From assembly GCA_021441665.1 (NCBI GenBank), contig JAGYYN010039097.1, positions 1 to 31,754 on the forward strand: a stretch of DNA of 31,754 bases, read 5' to 3'. Origin of the DNA: Euplotes cf. woodruffi 2 WChen-2021 (Eukaryota; Ciliophora; Spirotrichea; Euplotida; Euplotidae). The position numbers and the translations under genes are program-made. Positions 10,329-20,664 of this stretch are shown here, in pieces. Position 1 is the first letter of the stretch. Each line of letters opens with the position of its first letter. Below the pieces are notes generated by a model. It was not told the DNA's origin. It saw only the letters and a list, made by a program, of their open reading frames with translations, and made no database searches.

Positions 10329-13300
10329 CTATATTTTTCTATTTAGCTTAAGCAGCTGAGATATCTTCTCCACTCTTGCTTTGTGGTCCATGTGTACAAA
10401 ACTCGCAGCGGCTGTAGCCTTAGGTTTTGGCTTTGCAGGCTGCTGCTTAGTAGCCTTTGTCGGACTCTTTGCTGGTTTCTTTGTTTGCTGCTTGGTTTTG
10501 GTGTCTTTTTCCTTCTTGATTGACTCTTTAGGATCATAGACTTTCTTTTTCTTTAAAAAGTCTTTTCTGTTGTCTTTTAGAGTCTTAGACTTTTCGTAAA
10601 TCACACCAAGTCCAGTCGCTGCGTTGCTGCAGCCTCTAGGGTGAATCGGCCGCTCGTCATTTGGATCGATATACACAGGCTTTGCAACTTTCTCCATCTT
10701 GTTAAGATCAGTCTTCGTGATGATCGCTGCTGTGCTATAGGCATGCTTCAGCTTTGGCGGAGTTAGCTCGATTTCGATTGGATCGTCGCTCTCGTCGATG
10801 TTTGGCACTTGGTTGTGAATTGCATTTTGAAACTCCGCTTTTGGTTTTTCAGCTGACACTGCCTTTGCTTCTTCTGTGTTCTCGTCGTCCTTGACGCCGT
10901 TGTCAGATAAAGGCGCCTTTGGTGTCGGGTAAAATATGTAGACTGGCTGCGGATTCGGAGTTGGCACTGCAACTTGCCCTGGTGCCATATGCGGAGGCAT
11001 CGGGACTTGCTGAAATCCAGGAATCATATTTGGATACATCTGACTTGCTAACCCGATGTGAGGAGTGTAGGGAATTTGGAATTGGTACGGCTGAATCTGA
11101 GGATGCATTGGGATCATCTGCGGGATCGAGCTTTTATACATATTTGGTGACTCAATTTTATTTATCTGAATTTCTGTATGCAGTCTCAAAGTTATCTGGA
11201 GTCACATTAGCATTCCTTGTTTGCTTATTTGAATTAATGTTGTTATTAATATTCACAAGATTATTTTCTAATTTTATATTTGGAGTACTATAATCTCTTT
11301 TCTTGTCCTGGTTATTTCGTGTTAACTTTTCCTAAAAATATATTTCTCCTCGTAGTCTTTGTTAATTCTTCATTCTTTTCTTTATTACAGCCTTGATGAT
11401 CTAATAATTAGTCAAATATTATAGTTTTAACAGTAAATATTTAATAATATCACTCATACTTTTATCAGAATTCTTGTGGATTATATTACTATTGTGTTTC
11501 TTTTTGCTTTCTTCAAATACAGGGTTGAATACTTTCGATGGAGACTCACTGCATTTTCTAAAATAATAATTTATCTCAGTTATATGTAGTCAGTTCACAA
11601 GCACTTCAACTTACCTTGCCAGGTCAGAGAAATCAGCGATTTTAGTCGGACTTTTAGCTCGTGTTGTCACAGGCATACTGAAATTATACCTTTTGATCCA
11701 ATCGTTCGTGTGCCAAAGCCGGTTAAAAATATCACAGAATTTAATTGAAATCCGAATGAACTCAGCAACAATCCTTTTGGAGTTCTCACTTGGAGAGTTG
11801 TTCTTATTTCACTTGATCATGATTCCTATTTCAGTCCTGAGGTTATTTTAAATGCTTGTTGCGCAGGATCCTTCTTGTCTTCCAGCCGTAGAAAAGAGCC
11901 TAAAATACAGGTGAATTCAAGATTCATAAAAAACTCAAAATCGCTTACAAGCAACCTCTCGTTCTGTTTGCCAGTCAATTTGCAGTCGTTCACGATCTCG
12001 TTGCGGATTTGAGAAAGTACACTTTTTAGTTCAGTTTTTTGCGATTTGCAAAACTGTTCCTGCAATGTTTCACCTTTCAGCTTTGAAAGCTGCGGACTGT
12101 GGTGCGATCCTTGTTTTTCTGTGTTTTTAGATTTCATTAACTTCCACTTGAGCTTTTTTGAGGGAACAGAGGCTTTATTTCGTCTCCAAAATCGCTGGAT
12201 TTTAATTACTGCGGTCAGCCTCTTCTGATACTTCTGCTCAGCTTGCACAGCCTGCTGTTTGATTCTGTTGATCTCGTTGATATCGATTTTGCTTGTCTGA
12301 GTTTTAAAGCTTGCTTGATAGTCTATCATTACAATTATAAAGAGATGACAAGGTAAATTTAATGCAATGATACCTAAATTTTGATTTTTAGAGATATCTC
12401 TTGCACCAAGAGACTGGGGCAAGGTAGATGCTGGCTGAGTCTTTCCATATAGCTCTTTATTTCCTCGCGTTTATCATCTGCAATATTGCATCTTCATCTT
12501 CCTTGCTCATTATCGAGCTGCTTCTCACCCCATTGTTTTCTATACCTTAACGTGGTCTAAAAGTACCTTCTTTTTGATATTTTCTCGAATTTGAGTTGTT
12601 TTTGTATTCTGCAGCTTTATCTTTTGCACTTGTAAAGTTAGACGCAGGGCTTGCACTGATTCCTAAATGAACTTTATCACACAAATCAAATGCAAATAGC
12701 AAAGCAGTAATATTTTGGTTATTAAAACAACTGATAGTAATTTATTTCCTCTATTTAATTGAGTTTAGATACCCACCCCACTATGCTTTGCTATTGAATC
12801 AACAACTGCTCAGATTTCAAAATCGCTAAAATACCTTTGCTATGAGGATTCATTCGTTTCGAAGGATACTGGAACCTGTCTTCACCGCTGGTCAAGCTAA
12901 CGATATTATTTGCGTAATTAGTGATCGGCTGGCCCATTGAGTCTCTTCTGTTGTACAGGTCAGAGCTTGCAACATTTTGCTGGCTGTTCAAAACGGGACT
13001 GCAATACTTATCAACGTTGAAGTAAGGAAAGATCTCGTTATGGTGGGCAAACGGCCTGCTGCTTTGTAAATTAATCTCCCTTTTCACATTTTCATCAACT
13101 GTATATGACTGCTCGATGTTGAATACTTCAAAATTCTTATCGCTGTTTATAGATCGATTCAGAGCCTGCTCAAGCTCAATCTCAGTGTTGTTTGAGGAAA
13201 ATATCTCCGGTTGTTGCAGATTTGCATAAATCCTACTGTTTTGAGATTCAATTTGCTTGAATACATCCAGCGACTGTCGGATTTCATCATTTCTTTTATC

Positions 13301-14112
13301 TGGTGAGTTATTAAATGTACTGAACATCATCTGATTATGCCTGTCGTTATTATTACTTCCGATGCTTTCATTGCTATTCATGCTATTCCTGAGGTACTTG
13401 TTCCTGCGGTTTTGATTGTACTGGTTGTTCACATAGACATTCACATTTGCATTGTCAGTAATCTTTTTGAACTGTTCGGGTTCAGAAATTCGATTTTTCA
13501 CTAAAAATAATCTGTTATATGTAAACTTATGAAATAAAATTTAATGCATTTTGAATACTGACTTTGAGTATTTTGATGATAGCTTGATGCCAAGTTTGTA
13601 ACTCGATGCTCCAATTTGCTTGCAGCATACTGAGGTCTGCTATAGTCTTGTCTCTCTGCATAGCCCCTGCCGTCAAGTCTATTCCTGTTTGTCGAAATAT
13701 CACTGAAGTCAAGATTTAAGTCGTTAATGTTATAGTGCTTAGTGCTTTGTTTTGAATCAGGAGCTTTTTGATCGCTCTTTTGGTTCCATTTACTTGCGAT
13801 ACTTTGCAGGCGACTCTTTACTTGTCTTTAGTAAGCTACCAGTCTTGTTCTTAACAACTGGGCTGTGAATTGTAGTTTTTGGTCTTTCTTCTTCATATCC
13901 AAGAGTAATTTGGCTTTCATTTTTGTAGTACCTCTTGATAGGCGACCTCGAAATACTGCTGTTTGCTGTTGGCTCCTAAATACAAACTGATAATAAGAAT
14001 TACTAAATATGAGGCCTAATAATTTTGATTCACTTACGACGTACTGTCTTCTACTGTGAGTAAGTTGAAATTCAGAACTCTCTCTATTTTTGTTATGAAG
14101 TTGACTATACAT
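10329..14112 (-). CDS. IQ-motif protein, ten exons and five frameshift sites
   Basis: Probably a calmodulin-binding cytoskeletal protein; no named family recognised. Start ATG 14112, stop TAG about 10329. Nine introns: 13976-14037, 13501-13562, 12791-12834, 12663-12772, 12546-12566 (only 21 nt), 12323-12373, 11900-11948, 11558-11614, 11401-11459. Five +1 shifts: AAG-TAA (13790-13792) and AAA-TAA (12457-12459, 11843-11845, 11312-11314, 11158-11160). Exon sum minus five equals 3,264 nt, exactly 1,088 codons. The N-terminal half is Asn/Ser/Gln-rich; the middle carries IQ-type helices (AVIKIQRFWRRNK near 12190 and LFYGWKTRRILR near 11880); then comes a Pro/Met/Gln-rich stretch (MIPMHPQIQPYQFQIPYTPH) and a Lys/Ala/Pro-rich basic tail. 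Removing the 49-nt intron and shifting at 11843 turns a dull frame into one with a second IQ-like helix, which supports both steps. Confidence 0.85.
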
Positions 14113-14191
14113 ATTTTTTTCTAAAATTTTTCATTTTTATTTTTATTTTTGAATATAATTTCAATCAAGCGAAAATTGACCAAATTAACAG

Positions 14192-16917
14192 CTAAAAGAA
14201 GTAGTTTAGCTCATACACTGATTTTATATTTCACGCTCGTTTGATTAACAACTGCATTTCGTACCTTCCGGGGATGTAAAAGAAAAATGGAGGAGTTGGA
14301 AGGTTCATTAAAACATCATTATCTTTTTTGAATGAAAACTCCTCCAAGTCGTTTTTCGAATTTTTACTGGTCCTGTCACGTCTATTTTTCCTTCGGTGAT
14401 TTCTCAAACTCTACAGGATACAGATTAGATTACGTGATGAAGATGAAACCAGGTATTTTAGTAGTGATCATGTTTACCTGGAAGTCTAAATTCTATAGTC
14501 TTTTGATTTTTGCCTTCTAAAATCTCTTGGTGTTTATTTTCATATCATCAAAACGTCATCTACTCCTTCGTACATGTATTTATGCAGGCGTTTGATCTCT
14601 TGTATTTTCTCTTGTCACCTTTGATAGTTTTTAAATTCAAGCTAAAAAGTGAGAAAATTTAGCCTACCCCTTTCTTATTGAGTTGGTGCTTTCTCCATTC
14701 ATAAAACCGTGCTGCGTATATATGTTGAGTTTTACCTATAATAGATATTGAGTACTCCTGTTTTGATTTCTTGCGTGATTCCTTCAAGTCTCTTCAATAA
14801 GGTTTTGTGTTTATTTAGACTTAGACTCCTGTCAGAACTCAATCATATTTTCGAGTTCGTAGTCCCACTTGAATAGCAAAAACTTCATGCGATTGGCCTT
14901 TATTTTCTGGTAGTTACTTCCAACTATTCTGCAATTTCTCGATTATTCTGATATAGCGGATGAACCACTGCTGCGTCTCGAAGTTTATCGCTGTATGTTG
15001 TAAGAATAAGTTCAAGATGGCCTTGGCTCTGTATTCATAGCTTTCCTTTGAAAAGGAGACGACTGATGTACAGCTGAATGAAAGCTCCCTCATAATCCGT
15101 TCGTTTTTGCTTTCCCCTTTTAATAGTAGTTTCTGCTTGAGTCTTCGAATCATCTTTAATCCGAGAGCTTGCTTCCTGACCTCTCGGATCGTATTATCTT
15201 TAACGACCTCGTACTGCTGGCCGATGACTTTAATGCAGCAGTACAGGTGGTGGTAGATAATCCAAGTCTTTTTGTGCAGTTTATTTGAGATCTATTTTTC
15301 TTTGCACTTTCTCCTCCTCGAACCGCTTTTTCTTCAAAATCTCCCACCGATTGAGGTACTGCTTGCTCTTGCGGATGTGGTCGATTATTAGTTTCCTTTT
15401 GCGCTGCTGACACTTCTTCGAGCGGTCGATGAATACGCTCTTTCTCAGCTCCATTTCTTTACTTTTGATGTCAGGCCAGAAGAACACTTTCTTCTTGTTT
15501 TCAAGCAAAATATGACGACTGGGGGAGGACTCAGTCTCAAAGTTTCAAAACTTTAGCAAAGTGTCATTGAACTTATTTTATTTGCTCTTCGTTTTTCGGT
15601 TTCTTTGACCTTGGACTGACTCCTTCATCGTTGTTGTCTGGGAAGTCAACAAGAATCTGCAGTCCAACCCCGTGTTTAGAGTGCAGACACAAGTATATAA
15701 AATCATTGTTGAATAATTTGCTTTTATCGGGCGGAGTCAGTATAAATTTCTTCGGCTGTTTAAAAATACTATCGCAGTTGATTTTATTCGGCAGCGAGTG
15801 TTTAAAAGAGCTGTAGATAGTGCAGTCACCTTTTGTCCTGTATTCAAATCAAAATTTTGCTGGTGCGAATAACCCTTTGCATTCTATTTTGCAGTACATA
15901 TTAGTGTCCTCGATGACTTCAAGTTCTTCTGGGTATTTAGCCATGACTTTGACGTGATACTCGCCATCGGAGATGACTGTAGATAGCTGATAGGACATGT
16001 TCTTCAGTTGCTTGTTTGCTGTCCGCAACATCTCCCTGCAGTCTTGCATCAAGATCTTCTGGTCTTTTATATAATTTTTATCGGACTTCTCAAGAGACGA
16101 CAGTCTTTCAATTCTGTCGTTTGTGATTGAATTCTCGTGGATTGTGAAACTTGACAGGTTTGTATGCAACGAGTTACTTTAGTGCCCGATTGTGCCTTGG
16201 ACTCTTGAACTTACCACTGCTGTTGTTCCGGACATTAAATAGGTTTGTGTAGTTGTAAGCGGAAAATTCATTTGTGTTGTCATGCACAAGAACTGGATTA
16301 TTCGACGAAAACGTCCTGTCGTTTACCTTCACGCTCATCGGCGTTCGCTTCGACCAGGACTTATTTTATACTTTTTATTTCCTCTGTATACAATCGTGAT
16401 TTAAACTTACCTTGCGAATAGTTTTTCTCAACAATATGCTTTGTCGATAGAGAAAGCGACATTGGGTTAGTTTTATTCGTCGACGACAGCTCGTTTCTTT
16501 TATTTAGTTTATTTTTGGTTTGAATTTTGCTAAAGTCGCTGGAGGATGAGTTCTCTCGATGCTTAATTATCCTGCTTTTAATGAGTCGGTTAACTGGCCT
16601 CAAAAGCATCTGTCACGGGGTTTTATCATTATAAGTATCACCGATTGGCGACCTGAAAGCTGGTTCATGCTGTTTCCTGCTCATCACCATACTGCGTTTC
16701 TGCCCTCGACGGATGCGAATATGTTTACTTTGTGTTATCTGTTCTAATATGAAGACAATTAAATTTTTGATGTGATAAAGCAATCCGGGGAAGATGATGA
16801 TAGTAGGAATAGAATTATTAGCTATACAGATCGGTACCTGCGCTTAAAAATATTTGCTATGATCCCTTTTATCGAGTTTCTATCTGGAGACTGGCTGTTG
16901 CTTTGCTCACTTGTCAT
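14192..16917 (-). CDS. Unknown protein needing ten +1 frameshifts
   Basis: Family not recognised. Start ATG 16917, stop TAG 14192-14194. Introns: 16744-16837, 14642-14667, 14411-14477. Ten +1 shifts, stops at 16725-16727 (AAG-TAA), 16361-16363 (AAA-TAA), 16174-16176 (AAG-TAA), 15573-15575 (AAA-TAA), 15281-15283 (AAA-TAA), 14914-14916 (AAG-TAA), 14811-14813 (AAA-TAA), 14732-14734 (AGG-TAA), 14534-14536 (AAA-TAA) and 14382-14384 (AAA-TAG). Exon sum minus ten is 2,529 nt, exactly 843 codons. Domains: basic disordered N-terminus; a coiled segment and then beta-rich region about 16120-15640 (YHVKVMAKYPEELEVIED, CKGLFAPAKFCFEYRTKGD, FIYLCLHSKHGVGLQILVD), suggesting one or two beta-sandwich domains; then a long basic helical region (RSKKCQQRKRKLIIDHIRK, KLIRRLKQKLLL-like) with paired aromatics. 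The tail has PTPPFFFYIPGR. Seven or more in-frame TGA codons read as Cys. Gene length and high basic-helical content are compatible with a microtubule- or axoneme-associated protein, but this is a guess. Confidence 0.85.
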
Positions 16918-17676
16918 ATTTGACTTCATTGAAGAAGATGATTAAAAATAATTCAATTTAATTAAGAAATTAAACTTGAGGTTGGATTTAATATTTCTAT
17001 TTTGGTTGTTGAAAGTGGAGAGGAGATTTGAGAGGTTTAAGGCCTTTTTAGCTGAAGTTGTTATTTTGGTGTATTCTTTCTGATTTAGATTTTAGATTTT
17101 TTTCAATTATATAAAAGAAAAAATTTAGGGAGATTTTGATAATGGTAAAATACAAGTACTTTTTATCTCTCAAAAATGCAAAAACTGGAATTTTGATTAT
17201 AAAAGTATTCATTTTGTGTATATGCTGAATTTGTATTTTTTATCAATTGAAAATATGTAAGATTCTTAAATATTTGATTTATTTGAAGATGAAAATATTT
17301 CATTTCAGTTTTATGATTTAACTATAAAAAATAAATTATTTTAATAACTCCTTTTAAACTAAACTCATTCTAAAAAAGCTTATTTAACAATTTCCATTTC
17401 AAATATTTAATCCCTCAATTTTAATTCAATTATTTTTGAGTTAATTTTAGTATTAAAACATAATATTTAATTTTTATTTTTGCAATATATTATTTTTTTA
17501 TTGATATAAATCAAATATAATCCATAAAGATATATTTTCGAATCGAGTTAAACCCCAACATACTTATCTATAAAATTTTAATACAGCAGTTCACTATCAT
17601 TCACTCCTCTAAACCACCAAACACTGAAATCCCATTATTTTTTGTTTTATCTGTAATAATTGAATAAACTCCTATC
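16918..17676. other. Very AT-rich spacer between divergent genes
   Basis: No coding frame of interest. It must hold the promoters of the genes at 16917 (minus) and 17677 (plus). A full match to the breakage consensus (AATTGAAAAT) lies at 17245-17254. Long A/T runs with very few G or C are unlike the coding flanks. Confidence 0.55.
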
Positions 17677-18949
17677 ATGGGTGACAACTTGCATCTAAAT
17701 TCCTGTCCGAGCCTAAAACTATTCATCCGTGATCCAAAGCTAGCAAGGGCAAATACAAGATACTGAACAACAAATGAAGACGGAGTAATCGGAAAGTACT
17801 TACACCTCCCTTCCTCCCTCCCTTTCTTCCGTCTCTTCCCCTCGCAGTGTATCTAAAGGTAAGTCGTGCAAAACCCTTATGTTAAATACCTGTGTGTAAT
17901 AATCCTGATGTGCAATATAAAACAGTTATATGATAATAAGACTGGGTTTGTTATACATATTGGAGCGAGGGAATGGATTTAAGCAAGTTGGTTGTGGCAC
18001 ATGTTCAGCATCGATTTATTCGGCCGTATTTAGTTGACAGAATTGTTGCCGATGTGTTGGCATTGCAGATTGGCCAGTTTGTTAGTTATATTATTTTGGT
18101 TTGGATGCATATTGTACTTTTAGAGTTAATTGCTGGTGAAGGGCTTGCACTGAGAATGATAGAATAAATCAAATGCCTTTTTTACTTGGTTTATTATTTA
18201 TTAAAATTAAAGTAAAATTCGAAGAAATAACGTTATTATTTATATTTAAAACTTTGATTTTAATATCAAGCATTTATTTAATCTCCTCACAGTGAGTACA
18301 AATACAATCGAGCGGTCGACAATAACAAGTGGGTTCTATCCATCGATATCAGGAAGGCAGTTTTATCAGACAAAGACTGAGGCGACACCGATAAATCTAA
18401 AATCAGTGTCAGTGTCATCTCAGATCGGTAGTGTGTATCTATTCACTCCGTGTAGACTCAGACTTTCGGACTTCGAGGCAGTTAAAGTTTGTTAAAAACA
18501 CAAACCCCATGGGGAATCGGTCCCCAAATAAATTACAAGTAATTCTTGCAGAATACTTTCGATGGCAGTTTCACTCGCATATAGAAAGAAGAGCGGATGC
18601 AGAGGTTAGTGGAGCAGTTCAACAGCGAGAAAGCCAAATTCAAAATGTAAAGCGGAGTCTAATCACTATAGACCTCCGCCTCGGATGCATACGAAAAGTG
18701 TGGACTTCGCAGCCAGCAAGAAGACCAAAGACACAGTCGATAGGCTCAGGAGGTCCGGGTCGAGGAGGTCGATCGTCATCGGCCAGTCTTTGGGCAATGA
18801 TAAGTAAGGGCAAGGTAAGCTACTGATTTTACTCTTAGGTCCTTGTGGATCCAACGAGAGGGGTCGTGTTTGTAGATCCGCAAAAGGACGAAGAGGCTAA
18901 GACACAAAGGAAACGAAGCTCGAGTAATTGAGGCTGAAAGATATTTTAA
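17677..18949 (+). CDS. Small basic protein with three non-AAA frameshift sites
   Basis: Unknown function. Start ATG 17677 (MGDNLHLNSCPSLKLFIRDP), stop TAA 18947-18949. Pieces: 17677-17795/6, 18293/7-18427, 18456-18538, 18585-18814, 18839-18949, with short introns of 28, 46 and 24 nt and a ~0.5-kb first interruption. Three +1 shifts: TGT-TAA (18493-18495), ATG-TAA (18648-18650) and AAG-TAA (18805-18807). Totals are 225 or 224 codons depending on how the first gap is removed; both are integral. The second exon (YNRAVDNNKWVLSIDIRKAV) looks folded; the rest is basic, with KEERMQRLVEQFNSEKAKFK as a helix and RLRRSGSRRSIVIG as a Ser/Arg patch that could be phosphorylated. The TGT and ATG sites are unusual P-site codons, so those two joins are less secure than AAA sites elsewhere. 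Confidence 0.7.
17797..18296 (+). other. ~0.5-kb interruption of the small basic gene: candidate IES or long intron
   Basis: The coding frame before (DGVIGK) and after (KYNRAVDNNKWV) is clearly joined over this block. Two exact removals keep frame: excision between TA dinucleotides (17797-98 and 18297-98), giving GKYKYNRAV, or a GT-AG intron 17796-18292, giving GNEYKYN. The ends form a short inverted repeat when read inward, TACTTAC on the left and TACTCAC on the right, as expected for a TA-bounded internal eliminated sequence. It is far longer than this gene's other introns (24-46 nt) and contains a polypyrimidine tract and a 64-codon open frame (17973-18167) that I do not call as a gene. 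Confidence 0.5.
17805..17843 (+). repeat. Polypyrimidine tract
   Basis: Bases 17805-17830 are all C or T with CCT/CCCT units, and after one G, 17832-17843 are again all pyrimidine. Such a C-rich run is out of place in this AT-rich genome and could form a triplex. It lies at the left end of the interruption of the small basic gene. Confidence 0.8.
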
Positions 18950-19482
18950 AATGATTGCGAAGGGATAAGTGGGCATGGACTGATGAATAAGTGATGAATT
19001 GGAATTGATAATATAACAAAACTGATTTTCAATTTTTTTATTTATTGAGAAAAAAAATGGTGTTGATTGAAAGAAATGAAAATTTAGTCATTATATATTT
19101 TATTTCATTACCTCTTACAAATATAAATTCTTGCTATTTTTTTAAAGAAGATTTATCATATTTTAATTCAAAATAGAATTCTTATGTTCATCAGTAATTA
19201 AAAAATATTTATTATATCTGCAATAAAAATTAAATAAAACTCAAATTTAATTTTTTTCTTAAATTAAGTCAATCTATCTCTTCAAATATCAAAATATTTA
19301 ATTTTTAATTAAAATATTATTAAACTTAACGATAAATTATTCGAAAAAGTGAATTTAAATCAAGTACTTAAGTTTATAAAGAATTAATAAAGGAACTAAT
19401 TTAAATTGTAAGTCTGAGTTTATAAAAATACAATTGCCAATTTTCTTATAAAGTTAAATATTGAAATAAAATAATATTTTGA
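18950..19482. other. AT-rich spacer between tandem plus-strand genes
   Basis: No coding frame. Two full breakage-consensus matches: minus strand 19025-19034 (about 75 bp after the preceding stop) and plus strand 19459-19468 (15 bp before the next ATG). Their positions near both gene borders fit a fragmentation spacer, though chance matches are possible. Confidence 0.5.
19459..19468 (+). promoter_or_regulatory. Candidate chromosome-breakage site (E-Cbs-like)
   Basis: TATTGAAATA matches HATTGAAaHH 15 bp before the ATG at 19483. A site this close to a start codon would leave almost no 5' leader if cut 17 bp outward, so it could equally be chance. Confidence 0.3.
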
Positions 19483-20576
19483 ATGGAATCAAGGATTAAC
19501 AAATCAAAGATCTTTCGAGAGACAGCCAATTACAAGCTTAAAGGAACGACTTTTGACGCGATGCACTTAGACAAGCTGATTTCCTTCGGGCCAGCCGGTG
19601 CTGAAAAGAAGTCCTCGCTTCAAGCTCTGCAGTCTTCCCCGAGAAACCAGTATAAAGACAAGATTGAATATAAGAAAGAGAAATTTGATAATTTTAGGTA
19701 AGAAACCTTCAAGCTGTCTTCTGATCAGGCTATAGGCCGGATGTAGCATTTGTATCGTTGCCTCGAGACCTGCAAAAGCAGCAAAGATACGTAGATCAAT
19801 ACGACGGCCCGTCTTCGCTAATTGCTCTGTCTCCTGGTGTCGGCCAGGCTAAGAACCTCAATGAAGGCAAAGCTGCGGCTAAAACTTCAAGGCAGCCAAA
19901 TATGTATGAGACAGAGCGACAGACGTTTTACAGAACCTTTGGGTCTAAAAACTTCTTTGACTGAAACGAAGGCGCAAATGGCGCTGAACTGCAAAATGCT
20001 GGAGAAAATAGCATTTCGTTTAATAACGGAGTCAAGACTTCAAGACAGCAGTATAGCGAGTACGAAAATTTAAGAAAAAGCATGAACGACTTTCAGGAGC
20101 TTAAATAAAACCAAAAGATTTTTGAACCAAAGAGATCGGCTTATGAGATCTACCTGGAAACACGGCATTGTCGGCATTGAAAATCCAGATTCTCCGCAGA
20201 GTGAAGTATACGTTGAAACCCATAACGCTAAACATAAGGAAAACTTAATAAAGGAAAGAAGAGCAAAAGCCAGACAGGTTAATTTAGTTAAGTAAGAATA
20301 ACTTTGCTGATGTGTTTTAGCAACGATTCAAATCCCGACAACAACATTCTCCCAGATGACCTTCACGGTCGGATTACAAACAAATCGCCTATTGACGTAG
20401 ACCACCATTGGAAGTCAAAGAAGCTGAATCCTGAAAAGTTCATAAACACTCACGAGAACATCTTCGTGCCTTTCATTCCTCCGCAGAAGCAGGAAAGACT
20501 AAAGAAGATCTCAGATGAAGAGGCCAAAGGTAGACACTTCAATATCATATCAAATGCGGAGAGGATTATCGGGTAG
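19483..20576 (+). CDS. Unknown protein, possibly axonemal
   Basis: Not recognised. Start ATG 19483 (MESRINKSKIFRETANYKLK); introns 19698-19735 and 20292-20320 (29 nt); one +1 shift at AAA-TAA 20106-20108. Sum minus one is 1,026 nt, exactly 342 codons, ending at TAG 20574-20576. The product is soluble, without membrane segments, rich in Lys/Asn/Pro, with phrases such as FGPAGAEKKSSLQALQSSP, SLPRDLQKQQRYVDQYDG and a conserved-looking C-terminus (NIFVPFIPPQKQERLKKI). Short Pro-rich linear blocks of this kind are common in ciliary microtubule-binding proteins, but that is only an impression. A TGA at about 19961 is read as Cys. The open frame continues past the TAG to TAA 20641 in the same frame, so the exact end is uncertain. 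Confidence 0.75.
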
Positions 20577-20664
20577 GCAGAATGTGTCTCCCCATCGAAG
20601 TACATTTCTAATGGTTTCAATTTACGCGTAGGCAACCTTAATTAATAAAATAAATATTTACACG

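Noticed and set aside
16311-16413. Intron at the GTAAG near 16410 in the ten-shift gene
   Set aside because: Splicing there puts the next exon in the wrong frame, whereas reading through and shifting at AAA-TAA 16361 joins both coding-like sides exactly.
17973-18167. 64-codon plus-strand open frame
   Set aside because: With only TAA and TAG as stops, a frame this long is expected by chance; it lies inside a segment that must be removed. Kept only as a remark on that segment.
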